Of a DNA stretch of 64,000 nt, positions 41,898-50,932 are shown piece after piece. Each line of letters begins with the position of its first letter. The first letter of the stretch is position 1. Origin of the DNA: Bacteroidales bacterium (lineage in GTDB: Bacteria > Bacteroidota > Bacteroidia > Bacteroidales > UBA932). The notes beneath the pieces are model-generated. The model was not told the DNA's origin and ran no database searches. It was given only the letters and a program-made list of their open reading frames with translations. A program made the translations under genes and the position numbers. The stretch spans positions 1 to 64,000 of the forward strand of contig JAQUBZ010000012.1 in assembly GCA_028686425.1 (NCBI GenBank), read 5' to 3'.

Positions 41898-42814
41898 TAT
41901 TTTGATATTAAACTTGTAATCGGATATTTAACACCGGTGTATTTCGAGATTCTGCCATTGATGGAGCCGACAGCTACCGGAGCCGAAAAGTATAGAGGCA
42001 GCCTGTTGTCATCATCCGAAAACCACATATAAATCTTCTCTTCTCCATAGAAAACTCCTTCTTGAGTCTCATCTGTCGATGTATCGGCTATACTTCCTAT
42101 ATCAAAACGAGAATTTTCTTTTGCACTATCTTCGCTTTTACCATGGTCCACATCTCTCGGTTTGACGGCGAGGGCAAATTTGACCGTTTTGAAAGTTCCA
42201 AGTCCGTCTATTTTTTTGTTTTCCTTTTTATCGAATCTTATGGCAATATCGACCACATTTCGGTCAATGGCGATAGTAAAAAATGCTTTCTCACCTTTAA
42301 TCAGCTTGTTGAAATCCAATGTTCTCATTGTGTAGAACAAATTGATTATATCCCTTATAATCACACCTTCGTTAAATGTGGTATCTCTTCTGGTCCTCCC
42401 CTTTTTGTCCACAATGGCCCTCATCTCAGCCCCGTTATTACTCCACGTGTACCAATTTTTTGCTGTAAATCCCCCTTCATATACATCTCTGTGAAAATAA
42501 AGCGGAGAGAGGTCTTTTGAATAGAATTTGGACTCATACAGGTCGCGAACCTTGAAAAACGAATCCCAGAATTTGTAGGTGGAAGCATTGGCCACCAAAT
42601 GAAAATACGGCTCTTTTCCACTCTCTTTAACCTCTGTAAATGTAAAATTCACAGCAGCAATATCGGCATTGAATCCCCATTTGTAATGTATCACCAATTC
42701 CATATTTTCACCGCTCTGAAACGGATATGAATGGCTTTGGGAAAAAAGAGGAACTGACAAAAAGGATGTCGCCATCAAAAACAAAAGACTTACTATCAAA
42801 TAATGTTTGTTCAT
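41897..42814 (-). CDS. DUF3108 secreted protein
   Basis: 305 residues. A signal peptide (1-25, ending LFSQS) is followed by YPFQSGENMELVIHYKWGFNADIAAVNFTF, the beta-strand start of DUF3108 proteins, and PLYFHRDVYEGGFTAKNWY. It ends with the family's LPLYFSAPVAVGSINGRISK. Probably a periplasmic beta-barrel-like lipid- or envelope-related protein; the function is not established. Its stop is 1 base into rseC, so it is coupled to the Rnf operon. Confidence 0.82.
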   Translation of the reverse strand: MNKHYLIVSLLFLMATSFLSVPLFSQSHSYPFQSGENMELVIHYKWGFNADIAAVNFTFTEVKESGKEPYFHLVANASTYKFWDSFFKVRDLYESKFYSKDLSPLYFHRDVYEGGFTAKNWYTWSNNGAEMRAIVDKKGRTRRDTTFNEGVIIRDIINLFYTMRTLDFNKLIKGEKAFFTIAIDRNVVDIAIRFDKKENKKIDGLGTFKTVKFALAVKPRDVDHGKSEDSAKENSRFDIGSIADTSTDETQEGVFYGEEKIYMWFSDDDNRLPLYFSAPVAVGSINGRISKYTGVKYPITSLISK

Positions 42815-42841
42815 ATAATTGTGCTTTTAATAAATAAGGAT

Positions 42842-44347
42842 TTAGTTGTCAAATTCCGTACCCGGCTGCATGGAATCACTATTCATTTTTGATCCATGCT
42901 GCTCATATCTAACACTCGGGGCACTTGTGACAACATCATTATACACGGAAGTATCGTTAATATCGATAAACTTCGTCTCACTCTTGAGAAATCTCATCTT
43001 TATATCTCTAAGCTCACCATTACGGTGTTTTGCAATAATCAGATCGGTTTCTCCCGGAACTGAACCCTCTTCGGGCACTCCTGCCATTTCGGGACGGTGA
43101 ATGAACATAACTATATCCGCATCCTGTTCGATGGCTCCCGACTCTCTCAAGTCACTCAACTGAGGTCTCTTGTTGCCTCCACGGATTTCAACCGAACGAT
43201 TCAACTGTGAAAGGGCTATAATCGGGACATTCAATTCTTTTGCTATAGATTTGAGGGAACGTGAAATAGATGACACTTCCTGCTCCCTCATCCCTCTCAA
43301 TTCGGGAGGTCCTGTCATCAGCTGAAGGTAGTCAATGATAATCAGCTTGACATGGGAGTTATTGACCAGCCTTCTCGCTTTTGAGCGAAATTCATATATT
43401 GAAAGAGATGGCGTATCGTCTATCCAAAGTGGAGCCCTCGACAATGCTTTTACCCCATTGTTCAACTGTTCCCACTGCTTTATATCCATCTTTCTCGATC
43501 CGCGTATCATATCGTTGGAAAGTCCCGTTTCTCCAACCATTAATCTTTTAACCAACTGTGTACCCGGCATTTCCAATGAGAAAAAAGCCACAGGAGTATT
43601 ATTTTCGACCGCCATATTCCTTGCCATGGTCAGTACAAATGCCGTCTTACCGACAGAAGGTCGGGCGGCAACAATTATCAAATCGGATTTCTGCCATCCG
43701 AAAGTAACTTTATCGATATTTGTAAAACCGGAAGAGATGCCGCTTAATCCGTCTCCCCTTTTCTGACTCTCTTCAATGTCGTTAATAGCCTGAGTAATAA
43801 TATCTTGAATAGGAGATGTCTCCCTTTTCATATTTTTCTCGGCCAAAGTGAAAATATCTTCTTCCGCCGTATCGAGCAATTCATCTACAGGCAGAGTATC
43901 ATCGTAAGCGCTCTTCTGTACCTTATAGGCAATAGAAATCAGCTCCCTCTGTATAAATTTCTGAAGAAGTACTTTGGTATGATACTCAACATGGGCAGCA
44001 GCACCTATTTTAAGGCTCAACTGACTGAGATACGCAACTCCACCAATCTCTTCCAACTCTCCCGATTTGGTCAATTCATCCGAAACGGTAAGAATATCGA
44101 CCGGATCATTTCTTTTGGAAAGATTGGCAATTGCAGTAAAGATTTTTTTGTGTGCATCTTTATAAAAGCACTCTGATGTAACCTGATCGAGAACATCCGG
44201 AATGACATTAGGCTCAAGAATCAGCGCCCCCAAAACCGCTTCTTCGATATCAACGGCTTGAGGAGGTTTGCGGCCTCCTATCTCCTCTCCGAGAGCAGCG
44301 ATATTAACCTTAACCTTCTTCTTGTACTCTTTGTCATTTTTAGCCAT
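42842..44347 (-). CDS. dnaB: Replicative DNA helicase DnaB
   Basis: 501 residues. The N-terminal helical domain (about 25-130: PPQAVDIEEAVLGALILEP) is followed by the RecA-like motor: Walker A ARPSVGKT (228-235), Walker B LIIIDYLQLM, ALSQLNRSVE and the DLRESGAIEQDAD motif. It unwinds DNA ahead of the replisome as a hexamer. Full length and no intein. It lies 6 bases after the zinc-ribbon gene and 27 before DUF3108. Confidence 0.96.
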   Translation of the reverse strand: MAKNDKEYKKKVKVNIAALGEEIGGRKPPQAVDIEEAVLGALILEPNVIPDVLDQVTSECFYKDAHKKIFTAIANLSKRNDPVDILTVSDELTKSGELEEIGGVAYLSQLSLKIGAAAHVEYHTKVLLQKFIQRELISIAYKVQKSAYDDTLPVDELLDTAEEDIFTLAEKNMKRETSPIQDIITQAINDIEESQKRGDGLSGISSGFTNIDKVTFGWQKSDLIIVAARPSVGKTAFVLTMARNMAVENNTPVAFFSLEMPGTQLVKRLMVGETGLSNDMIRGSRKMDIKQWEQLNNGVKALSRAPLWIDDTPSLSIYEFRSKARRLVNNSHVKLIIIDYLQLMTGPPELRGMREQEVSSISRSLKSIAKELNVPIIALSQLNRSVEIRGGNKRPQLSDLRESGAIEQDADIVMFIHRPEMAGVPEEGSVPGETDLIIAKHRNGELRDIKMRFLKSETKFIDINDTSVYNDVVTSAPSVRYEQHGSKMNSDSMQPGTEFDN

Positions 44348-44353
44348 AAAGGA

Positions 44354-45175
44354 CTATTCTTTTTCAAAATCGGAACTTACAAGAATACGTCCGCAGTATT
44401 CACAGACAATAATTTTCTTGCTTGATGCTATATCTAATTGTCTTTGAGGCGGTATTTTGTTGAAACAGCCACCACAGGCATCTCTTTTGACAGTAACTAC
44501 AGCAAGTTTGTTTTTGGCATTGGAACGGACTTTGGTGTAAGCCGCCATCATTCTGTCATCTATTTTGGATGCAAGTTCACCTCTGTGAGCAAACAAATCG
44601 GCCTCTTCTTTTGATGTCTCTTCAACAATGGTTTCCAACTCTTTCTTCTTATTGACAAGATCGACATCACGTCCTGCAAGGAGTGATTTTGCCTCATCCA
44701 AAGTAGCTTTCTTCTCTGCGAGAAATACATTGCCCTCTTTTATCTTCTTGTCGCAGGCGAGTTTCTCCAACTCCTGATACTCAATCTCTTTGGAAAGAGA
44801 ATCGTATTCTCTGTTATTCTGAACGTTATCACGCTGAGACTCATACTTGGCAATAGCTTTCTTGCTATCTTCAATTTTGTGTTTATAATCGGAAATACTT
44901 CTGTCTGTTTCTTTGATTTCAGCCTGAAGATTTGAGATTCTTGTCTTTAGTCCGGCAATTTCATCTTCAAGGTCCTGAACTTCCAGTGGCAGTTCTCCTC
45001 TCAAAAGATAGATTTTGTCGATTTGTGTGTCTGTCAATTGTATTTGATACAGAGTATGCAGCTTCTGCTCCATAGCAATTGTATCGGCTTCTCCCATATT
45101 TTTGGAAAGGGATATGAATGTCTCTCTCGGATCTATTGGGGGAGCAATTACTTTGTTTACCTTCTTTGTAGCCAT
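44354..45175 (-). CDS. Coiled-coil protein with C-terminal C4 zinc ribbon (CdsZ/DUF164-like)
   Basis: 273 residues. The N-terminal 35 residues are followed by a long Lys/Glu-rich coiled coil (about 40-200). The C-terminal zinc ribbon has C-x-x-C pairs: DACGGCFNKIPPQRQ and IIVCEYCGRIL. The family (zf-RING_7, often called zinc ribbon domain protein) is nearly universal in Bacteroidetes and next to nif3-like genes. The role may be nucleic-acid or protein scaffolding; the exact function is not settled. It lies 7 bases from the nif3-like gene. Confidence 0.88.
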   Translation of the reverse strand: MATKKVNKVIAPPIDPRETFISLSKNMGEADTIAMEQKLHTLYQIQLTDTQIDKIYLLRGELPLEVQDLEDEIAGLKTRISNLQAEIKETDRSISDYKHKIEDSKKAIAKYESQRDNVQNNREYDSLSKEIEYQELEKLACDKKIKEGNVFLAEKKATLDEAKSLLAGRDVDLVNKKKELETIVEETSKEEADLFAHRGELASKIDDRMMAAYTKVRSNAKNKLAVVTVKRDACGGCFNKIPPQRQLDIASSKKIIVCEYCGRILVSSDFEKE

Positions 45176-45182
45176 AATTTAC

Positions 45183-45944
45183 TTAATAGTAATATATTGG
45201 ATTGTTATTATTTCTTGTTGCACGAACTGCAAAGGTATGTATTTTTTTTGTAAGAACGGATAATAACCTGTTCACGATGTCTATCTCGCTCTCATAATGT
45301 CCGATATCCATTACCATAAAGTCATTTTCACAAAAGAAATGATGATATGAAATATCTGCCGTTATATATACATCCGCACCGGAAAGTCTTGCCGTCTCAA
45401 TAAATGAAGATCCGCTTCCACAGCACGTAGCCACCTTTGTAATTAACTTATTTACAGGCTTTGAAGTCTTCACAGCCTTCAAAGAAAATCTGTTAATGAC
45501 GAATGTGCGAAACTCATCCGCAGTCATAGCCTGAGGAAGGTATCCAACGCGGCAAAGACCGGAAGAGTCAAGATTTTCCACATTTTGAAGATTGAGTTTT
45601 TCTGTCATCAGAGTATTGACACCTCCTGATGCCTTATCTGCGTTTGTGTGAGCCGAATACACCACAATATTGTGCTTTATTGCAAGGTATATGGCTTCTC
45701 CCAAAAAGGTGTTCGGGTCAATCTTTTTAATACCGTCAAATATCAGCGGATGGTGGGTGACTATCATATTGTCTCCCGAATCCACAGCTTCTTTTATCAA
45801 TTCGGGGGTACAATCCAATCCTATTAACACTCCCTTTATCTCTTCATCCGGACTGCCTATGCAAAATCCGGCATTGTCCCACTCTTCCTGAGTCTGCAGG
45901 GGGGCGAATTGTTCAATTATCGATGCAATTTCTTTAGCTTTCAT
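45183..45944 (-). CDS. Nif3-like dinuclear metal-centre protein
   Basis: 253 residues from ATG 45944 (GTG 45950, overlapping the merR-type stop as GTGA, is the alternative). Motifs: WDNAGFCIG, GLDCTPELIKEA, the metal ligands in MIVTHHPLIFDGIKKI, VVYSAHTNADKASGGVN and a late DIGHYESE. The length is that of the short YbgI type without the inserted domain. It forms toroidal hexamers with two metal ions per subunit; a hydrolase activity is suspected in the family. Confidence 0.9.
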   Translation of the reverse strand: MKAKEIASIIEQFAPLQTQEEWDNAGFCIGSPDEEIKGVLIGLDCTPELIKEAVDSGDNMIVTHHPLIFDGIKKIDPNTFLGEAIYLAIKHNIVVYSAHTNADKASGGVNTLMTEKLNLQNVENLDSSGLCRVGYLPQAMTADEFRTFVINRFSLKAVKTSKPVNKLITKVATCCGSGSSFIETARLSGADVYITADISYHHFFCENDFMVMDIGHYESEIDIVNRLLSVLTKKIHTFAVRATRNNNNPIYYY

Positions 45945-45946
45945 GG

Positions 45947-46285
45947 TCACAGGTTGTCATGCACTTGAAGCAGACACTCTTTAATTTCTTTTAGTTTATC
46001 TATTATCTCGACACGATGATCGGTACCTTCTTTATTGTCTGTCATCCTTTTCCGTGCCCCTTCAAGAGTCAATCCCTGTTCTTTGACAAGGTGGTATATA
46101 ATCTTGAAATTTGATACATCGGACGGGGTAAAAAGTCTGTTTCCCTTGTTGTTCCTTGCCGGCTTGATAAATTTGGGAAATTGTTCGGCCCAAAATCTCA
46201 CGAGAGACGTATTTTCACCCAGCATGGCTGAAACTTCCCCCATTGTGTAATATAGTCTGCCTTCTTGTAAAATATCTTCTTTCAT
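45947..46285 (-). CDS. MerR-family DNA-binding protein
   Basis: 112 residues. The MerR winged helix appears as YYTMGEVSAMLGENTSLVRFWAEQFPKFIKPARNN, then GNRLFTPSDVSNFKIIYHLVKEQGLTLEGARKRM. A short C-terminal helix replaces an effector domain. It is part of the conserved MerR/Nif3-like/zinc-ribbon neighbourhood of Bacteroidetes. Its targets are unknown. Confidence 0.9.
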   Translation of the reverse strand: MKEDILQEGRLYYTMGEVSAMLGENTSLVRFWAEQFPKFIKPARNNKGNRLFTPSDVSNFKIIYHLVKEQGLTLEGARKRMTDNKEGTDHRVEIIDKLKEIKECLLQVHDNL

Positions 46286-46289
46286 AGTA

Positions 46290-47252
46290 TTAATCCATTG
46301 ATTGACCTGTATTTAACGCAATCATCATCATCTCATGATAAGTAACCGGTGTAAGCCCTGCAAAAAAATAATTAATCGGCTCTACGGCAACGTTATCTTT
46401 TATAACCTCATAGTGAAGATGTGGAGCAAACGCAGTCCCTGACGACCCCACTCTCCCTATCACGGCCCCCTGTCTGACCACTTGTCTTTCCCTTACAAGA
46501 ATATCGCTTAAGTGAGAATATGTGGTCTGTATCCCGTTACCATGATTTATAACAATTTTGTTACCAAATCCTTTAGAAGATCTCGTTATGCGTTCCACTA
46601 TACCGTTGGCTGAACACAATACCTCCGTTCCCACGGGAGAGAGCAAATCTATACCTGTATGATCTCTTATAGTCTTATAGAACGGATTGACTTTCTGCCC
46701 TATGGATGCTCCCGTCTGGGCTATGGAGAAATTCTTGACAGGAATTATCGCCGGAATAGCCGATACGTTTTCACCAAGTTCGGAGAGCTTGTTATTGATA
46801 TTTCCAATCCATTCGTTGACATGTACTATTGTATTGTCCAATTTGATTCCCTTGACATGAGAGTCCCATATCAAGTTAGTCTCCTCTTCTGCATATATGT
46901 CATCTATGTTGTTATCTTTAGCCGTTTTACCGGAAAGGACCAGCTCCGGAGGGTCGGCATTGAACACATTATTGTATATCTCCTTGTCTTTAATCTGCAG
47001 ATTAGTGATGACATTATCGATAATGTCAACCTTTTCGGCCATCCCGGCATATTCCTGTTCGAGATATTTGTTTTCGGCAATAATCTTTTTCTCTCTATCG
47101 GTATTGACACACAATACAAACACGGCATAGAAGCCTGCTGCCACCAATATGCTCAGAATAAGATACTTAACCGCTATACCCAAACCTCTCCAAAATGAAA
47201 GTTTCCTCTCGTCAAATCTCAATTCTTCTTTATTGAATATGAACTTTGCCAT
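46290..47252 (-). CDS. M23-family peptidoglycan endopeptidase-like protein
   Basis: 320 residues. A cytoplasmic stub is followed by one membrane segment (about 27-50), a coiled-coil-like periplasmic part and the LytM domain: IRDHTGIDLLSPVGTEVLCSANG (first metal ligands H and D) and FAPHLHYEVI (H-x-H). Metal-binding residues are intact, so it should be an active Zn-dependent DD-endopeptidase-type protein. It is a paralogue of the next upstream gene; similar N-termini (FIFNKEELRFDERKLSFWR and YVFNKETLSYEAAKTPVKT) show tandem duplication. Confidence 0.88.
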   Translation of the reverse strand: MAKFIFNKEELRFDERKLSFWRGLGIAVKYLILSILVAAGFYAVFVLCVNTDREKKIIAENKYLEQEYAGMAEKVDIIDNVITNLQIKDKEIYNNVFNADPPELVLSGKTAKDNNIDDIYAEEETNLIWDSHVKGIKLDNTIVHVNEWIGNINNKLSELGENVSAIPAIIPVKNFSIAQTGASIGQKVNPFYKTIRDHTGIDLLSPVGTEVLCSANGIVERITRSSKGFGNKIVINHGNGIQTTYSHLSDILVRERQVVRQGAVIGRVGSSGTAFAPHLHYEVIKDNVAVEPINYFFAGLTPVTYHEMMMIALNTGQSMD

Positions 47253-47255
47253 TAT

Positions 47256-48224
47256 TTACCCTCTCGTTTTGCCGTTTTCAATCATCTCCTGATACTCGTC
47301 AGGGGTCAAGTCGGTGGTAAAATAGTTCCAAGGATTAACTGGTTTGCCTTTATAAATAACTTCGTAATGAAGGTGCGTTCCCTTTGATCTGCCGGAATTG
47401 CCCATCTTTCCAATCTGATCGCCTCGCGACACAATCTGTCCCAATTTGACAGTGGACTCCTTAAGGTGTGCATATCTTGTTTTGTAGCCGAATCCGTGGT
47501 CAATAATCACATAGTTGCCATATCCGAGAAAACTCGTGACAATATCGGTCACCATACCGTCCCCTGTAGCGTATATCGGCTCTCCGGAAAGTCCCGATAT
47601 GTCTATCCCGCTATGCATCCTCATATTTCCCAAAAACGGATCGGACCTATATCCGAAAGAACTTGACATTCTGTTGCGCGATGCAGTGGAGACAGGATAA
47701 ATTGTAGGCACGCACGATGCCATATCCCCTGCCCTCTTGGCTAAAATGGAGACTTCGTCAAACGATCGGGACTGTATATATGCTTTTTTGGCGAGAATAT
47801 CCATTTTCATTACCGAAGAGATAATAATATCGGCATCTTTAAATTGTTCAAGATGAGAATATCTGTCAACTCCCCCGAATCCTGCATTTCGTACCTCTGC
47901 GGAGATTTCATCCATACCGAAAATCGGACGATAGACAATATTGTCCCTCATCTGAATTTCAAGTAAAATATTATTTTCCTCGTCAAGTTTCTGATTCAAC
48001 ATTTCAAGTTTGGAGAGCAACTCTGCATTTCTATTTTCCAAAATAAGACTTTTGATAGACTCCTTCCCCAAAACATTTGTCTGAACATAATAGCATCCGA
48101 TAAAGAGAGCCAGCCCCAGCACAACAACTATAGAGACTCTTAATAATCTGGTCTTTACGGGCGTTTTAGCCGCCTCGTAAGAGAGTGTTTCCTTATTAAA
48201 AACGTATTGATTTTTCCTAAACAT
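47256..48224 (-). CDS. M23-family peptidoglycan endopeptidase-like protein
   Basis: 322 residues, same layout as the gene at 46290: cytoplasmic stub, membrane segment (about 28-50), periplasmic helix and LytM domain with MRMHSGIDISGLSGEPIYATGDG, VIIDHGFGYKTRYAHL and GTHLHYEVIYKGKPVNPWNY. All metal ligands are present. It is the first gene of the minus-strand run, divergent from alaS. Two such membrane-bound M23 proteins in tandem are typical of Bacteroidetes cell-wall remodelling clusters. Confidence 0.88.
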   Translation of the reverse strand: MFRKNQYVFNKETLSYEAAKTPVKTRLLRVSIVVVLGLALFIGCYYVQTNVLGKESIKSLILENRNAELLSKLEMLNQKLDEENNILLEIQMRDNIVYRPIFGMDEISAEVRNAGFGGVDRYSHLEQFKDADIIISSVMKMDILAKKAYIQSRSFDEVSILAKRAGDMASCVPTIYPVSTASRNRMSSSFGYRSDPFLGNMRMHSGIDISGLSGEPIYATGDGMVTDIVTSFLGYGNYVIIDHGFGYKTRYAHLKESTVKLGQIVSRGDQIGKMGNSGRSKGTHLHYEVIYKGKPVNPWNYFTTDLTPDEYQEMIENGKTRG

Positions 48225-48251
48225 TGGCTTTTACCCGATTATATATCATTG

Positions 48252-48287
48252 CAAATTTACAAAATTTGGATAAAAAAACTAATTTTG
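48252..48287. promoter_or_regulatory. Divergent -7 elements between the M23 gene and alaS
   Basis: On the plus strand TAATTTTG (48280-48287) precedes the alaS ATG at 48311. On the minus strand TAAATTTG (48252-48259) precedes the M23 ATG at 48224. I see no convincing -33 TTTG at the right distance for either, so these are tentative. Confidence 0.4.
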
Positions 48288-48310
48288 TGCCAAAATTATA
48301 AATAATTGAT

Positions 48311-50929
48311 ATGACTTCTAAAGAAATTAGAAAAACATTTTTAGACTTTTTCGCTTCAAAAGGGCACACCATCGTTCCATCAGCACCGATGGTAGTTAAG
48401 AATGACCCTACACTGATGTTTACAAACGCAGGGATGAACCAATTTAAAGATTGGTTCCTGGGGAACACTCCGATTCAATACACCCGTGTCGCGGATACGC
48501 AAAAATGTTTAAGAGTGAGCGGCAAGCATAATGACCTTGAGGAAGTAGGACACGATACTTACCATCATACCATGTTTGAGATGCTGGGCAACTGGAGTTT
48601 TGGAGATTATTTCAAAAAAGAGGCCATCGGTTGGGCATGGGAACTTCTGACCGAGGTTTACAAACTCGACAAGTCAAGGTTATATGCTACCGTATTTGAG
48701 GGATATGGACCTGACGGTCTCGACATGGACACCGAGGCAAGAGATTATTGGCTGCAATATCTGCCTGCCGACCGGATTATAATGGGCAACAAAAAAGACA
48801 ATTTCTGGGAGATGGGCGACACCGGCCCCTGCGGTCCGTGCAGTGAAATTCACATAGATCTCAGGACCGATGAAGATAGAGCCGAAATTTCAGGAGCCGA
48901 AATGGTCAACAAGGGGCACCATCTCGTAATCGAAATATGGAACCTCGTGTTCATCCAATATAACCGCAAAGCTAACGGGCAGTTGGAACCGCTACCGGCA
49001 AAACATGTTGACACAGGCATGGGATTGGAGAGATTGTGCATGGCGCTCGAGGGCAAATTCAGCAATTATGAAACAGATGTCTTCACAAATATGCTTGAAG
49101 CCATTTCAAGGCTGAGCAATATCCCTTACAACGCCGATACTGAAATAGGTATTGCAATGAGAGTCATTGCCGACCATATAAGAGCCATAAGTTTCTCTAT
49201 CACAGATGGGCAGTTACCGTCTAACGTCAAAGCGGGATATGTGATTCGCCGTATCCTCCGCCGCGCCGTCAGATACGGATATACCTTCCTGAATATGCAT
49301 GAGCCTTTCTTATGCAAACTTGTACCACAACTTGTTTCGGACATGGGAGAAGCATTTCCTGAACTTACAAAACAGCAGGCTCTTATCGAAAGGGTCATCA
49401 AAGATGAAGAAGAAGCATTCCTCCGCACTCTCGACAAAGGGATCAAACTTATGGATGTTATCATGGAGAAATCCAAAGGGAGCAAAATTATCTCCGGAGA
49501 AGATGCCTTTACCCTTTACGACACTTTCGGATTTCCTATCGACCTGAGCGAACTTATTGCCAAGGAAAATGGATATACCATAGATATGCCCTCATTTGAG
49601 GTTGAACTCGGTAAACAAAAACAGCGTGCAAGAAATGCAACAGCCGTTGAAGAGGGAGATTGGATTCAGCTTCATCCATTTACAGCCTGCCAATTTACAG
49701 GTTATGACAATGTGGAAGAAGATGTCTCTATAATGAAATACCGTACCGTCAAGGCTAAAAATAAAGAGTTGTACCAACTTGTATTCGACAAAACGCCTTT
49801 CTATGCCGAAAGTGGCGGACAGGTAGGAGACAGCGGCTATATCGAATCCGCATCGGGTGAAAAAATCACCATAATCAACACAATAAAGGAAAATAACCTG
49901 TTTATCCACATTGCAGATAGAATACCTGTCTCTGCAGATGAACAATTTCATGCAGTAATAGACCTTGAAAGACGTACCAACATCACAAACAACCACTCTG
50001 CCACACACCTTCTTCACTTTGCACTGAGACAGATTCTGGGAACACATATTGAGCAAAAAGGGTCGGCTGTCAACTCTTCTTCTTTCAGATTTGACTTTTC
50101 ACACTACGAAAAAATCTCCCCCGAACATCTAAAAGATGTGGAACATCTTGTAAATAAGCTGATTCGCCAGAATGTCGTCAAGCAGGAATTTAGAAATGTT
50201 CCAATCGAGCAGGCACGACAGATGGGAGCAATGGCCCTCTTCGGAGAGAAATACGGTAATTCGGTGCGTGTAATCAAGTTCGGTGACTCAATAGAGCTCT
50301 GCGGTGGAACTCATGCTGCCGCCACAGGTCAGATAGGATTCTTCAAAATCATTTCCGAGTCGGCTGTAGCTGCCGGAATCAGAAGAATTGAAGCGACTAC
50401 AGGGGCTCATGCAGAGACCATTATTGATAATATGGAAGACAGAATAGCCTCTATCAAAGAACTCTTCGGCAATTCTCCCGATATGGTGGCGAGTGTCATC
50501 AAGCTTATTCAGGAAAACGAATCATTCCGCAAAACCATTGAAGATGTAGAAAGAGAGCGAATGATCGAATTGAAAGAATCGCTTATCAAAGACAGCAAGA
50601 TTCTTAACGGAATCCGTGTTCTTACACTTAGAAGTGGCTACTATATTCCGGATGCCATTAAAAATGTCGCATTTATGCTATACAAGGAACTTACAAACTC
50701 GGTATTTGTCGCCGCTTTTGAAACACCTGACAAAAAGGCCTGCCTTACACTCATGTACACCGACGATCTGGTCAAAAACGGAGCCAATGCCGCTAATGAC
50801 ATCAAAGAGGTTTCAAAACTGATTCAAGGCGGTGGCGGAGGACAAAATTTCCTTGCAACTGCAGGTGGCAAGAATATTGAAGGACTTTCTGAAGCTGCAG
50901 GCAGACTGATAGAACTTGCAACAAAATAA
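48311..50929 (+). CDS. alaS: Alanyl-tRNA synthetase
   Basis: 872 residues, full length. Charges tRNA-Ala in the cytoplasm. Class II catalytic domain at the N-terminus ([47 protein letters not shown]). The editing domain has the zinc-binding H-x-x-x-H in [11 protein letters not shown] (about 562) and [13 protein letters not shown] (about 664-676). The C-terminal C-Ala domain ends with [14 protein letters not shown]. It is followed by the LptF/G-Fmt fusion after 3 bases. Confidence 0.97.
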   Translation: MTSKEIRKTFLDFFASKGHTIVPSAPMVVKNDPTLMFTNAGMNQFKDWFLGNTPIQYTRVADTQKCLRVSGKHNDLEEVGHDTYHHTMFEMLGNWSFGDYFKKEAIGWAWELLTEVYKLDKSRLYATVFEGYGPDGLDMDTEARDYWLQYLPADRIIMGNKKDNFWEMGDTGPCGPCSEIHIDLRTDEDRAEISGAEMVNKGHHLVIEIWNLVFIQYNRKANGQLEPLPAKHVDTGMGLERLCMALEGKFSNYETDVFTNMLEAISRLSNIPYNADTEIGIAMRVIADHIRAISFSITDGQLPSNVKAGYVIRRILRRAVRYGYTFLNMHEPFLCKLVPQLVSDMGEAFPELTKQQALIERVIKDEEEAFLRTLDKGIKLMDVIMEKSKGSKIISGEDAFTLYDTFGFPIDLSELIAKENGYTIDMPSFEVELGKQKQRARNATAVEEGDWIQLHPFTACQFTGYDNVEEDVSIMKYRTVKAKNKELYQLVFDKTPFYAESGGQVGDSGYIESASGEKITIINTIKENNLFIHIADRIPVSADEQFHAVIDLERRTNITNNHSATHLLHFALRQILGTHIEQKGSAVNSSSFRFDFSHYEKISPEHLKDVEHLVNKLIRQNVVKQEFRNVPIEQARQMGAMALFGEKYGNSVRVIKFGDSIELCGGTHAAATGQIGFFKIISESAVAAGIRRIEATTGAHAETIIDNMEDRIASIKELFGNSPDMVASVIKLIQENESFRKTIEDVERERMIELKESLIKDSKILNGIRVLTLRSGYYIPDAIKNVAFMLYKELTNSVFVAAFETPDKKACLTLMYTDDLVKNGANAANDIKEVSKLIQGGGGGQNFLATAGGKNIEGLSEAAGRLIELATK

Positions 50930-50932
50930 TAG

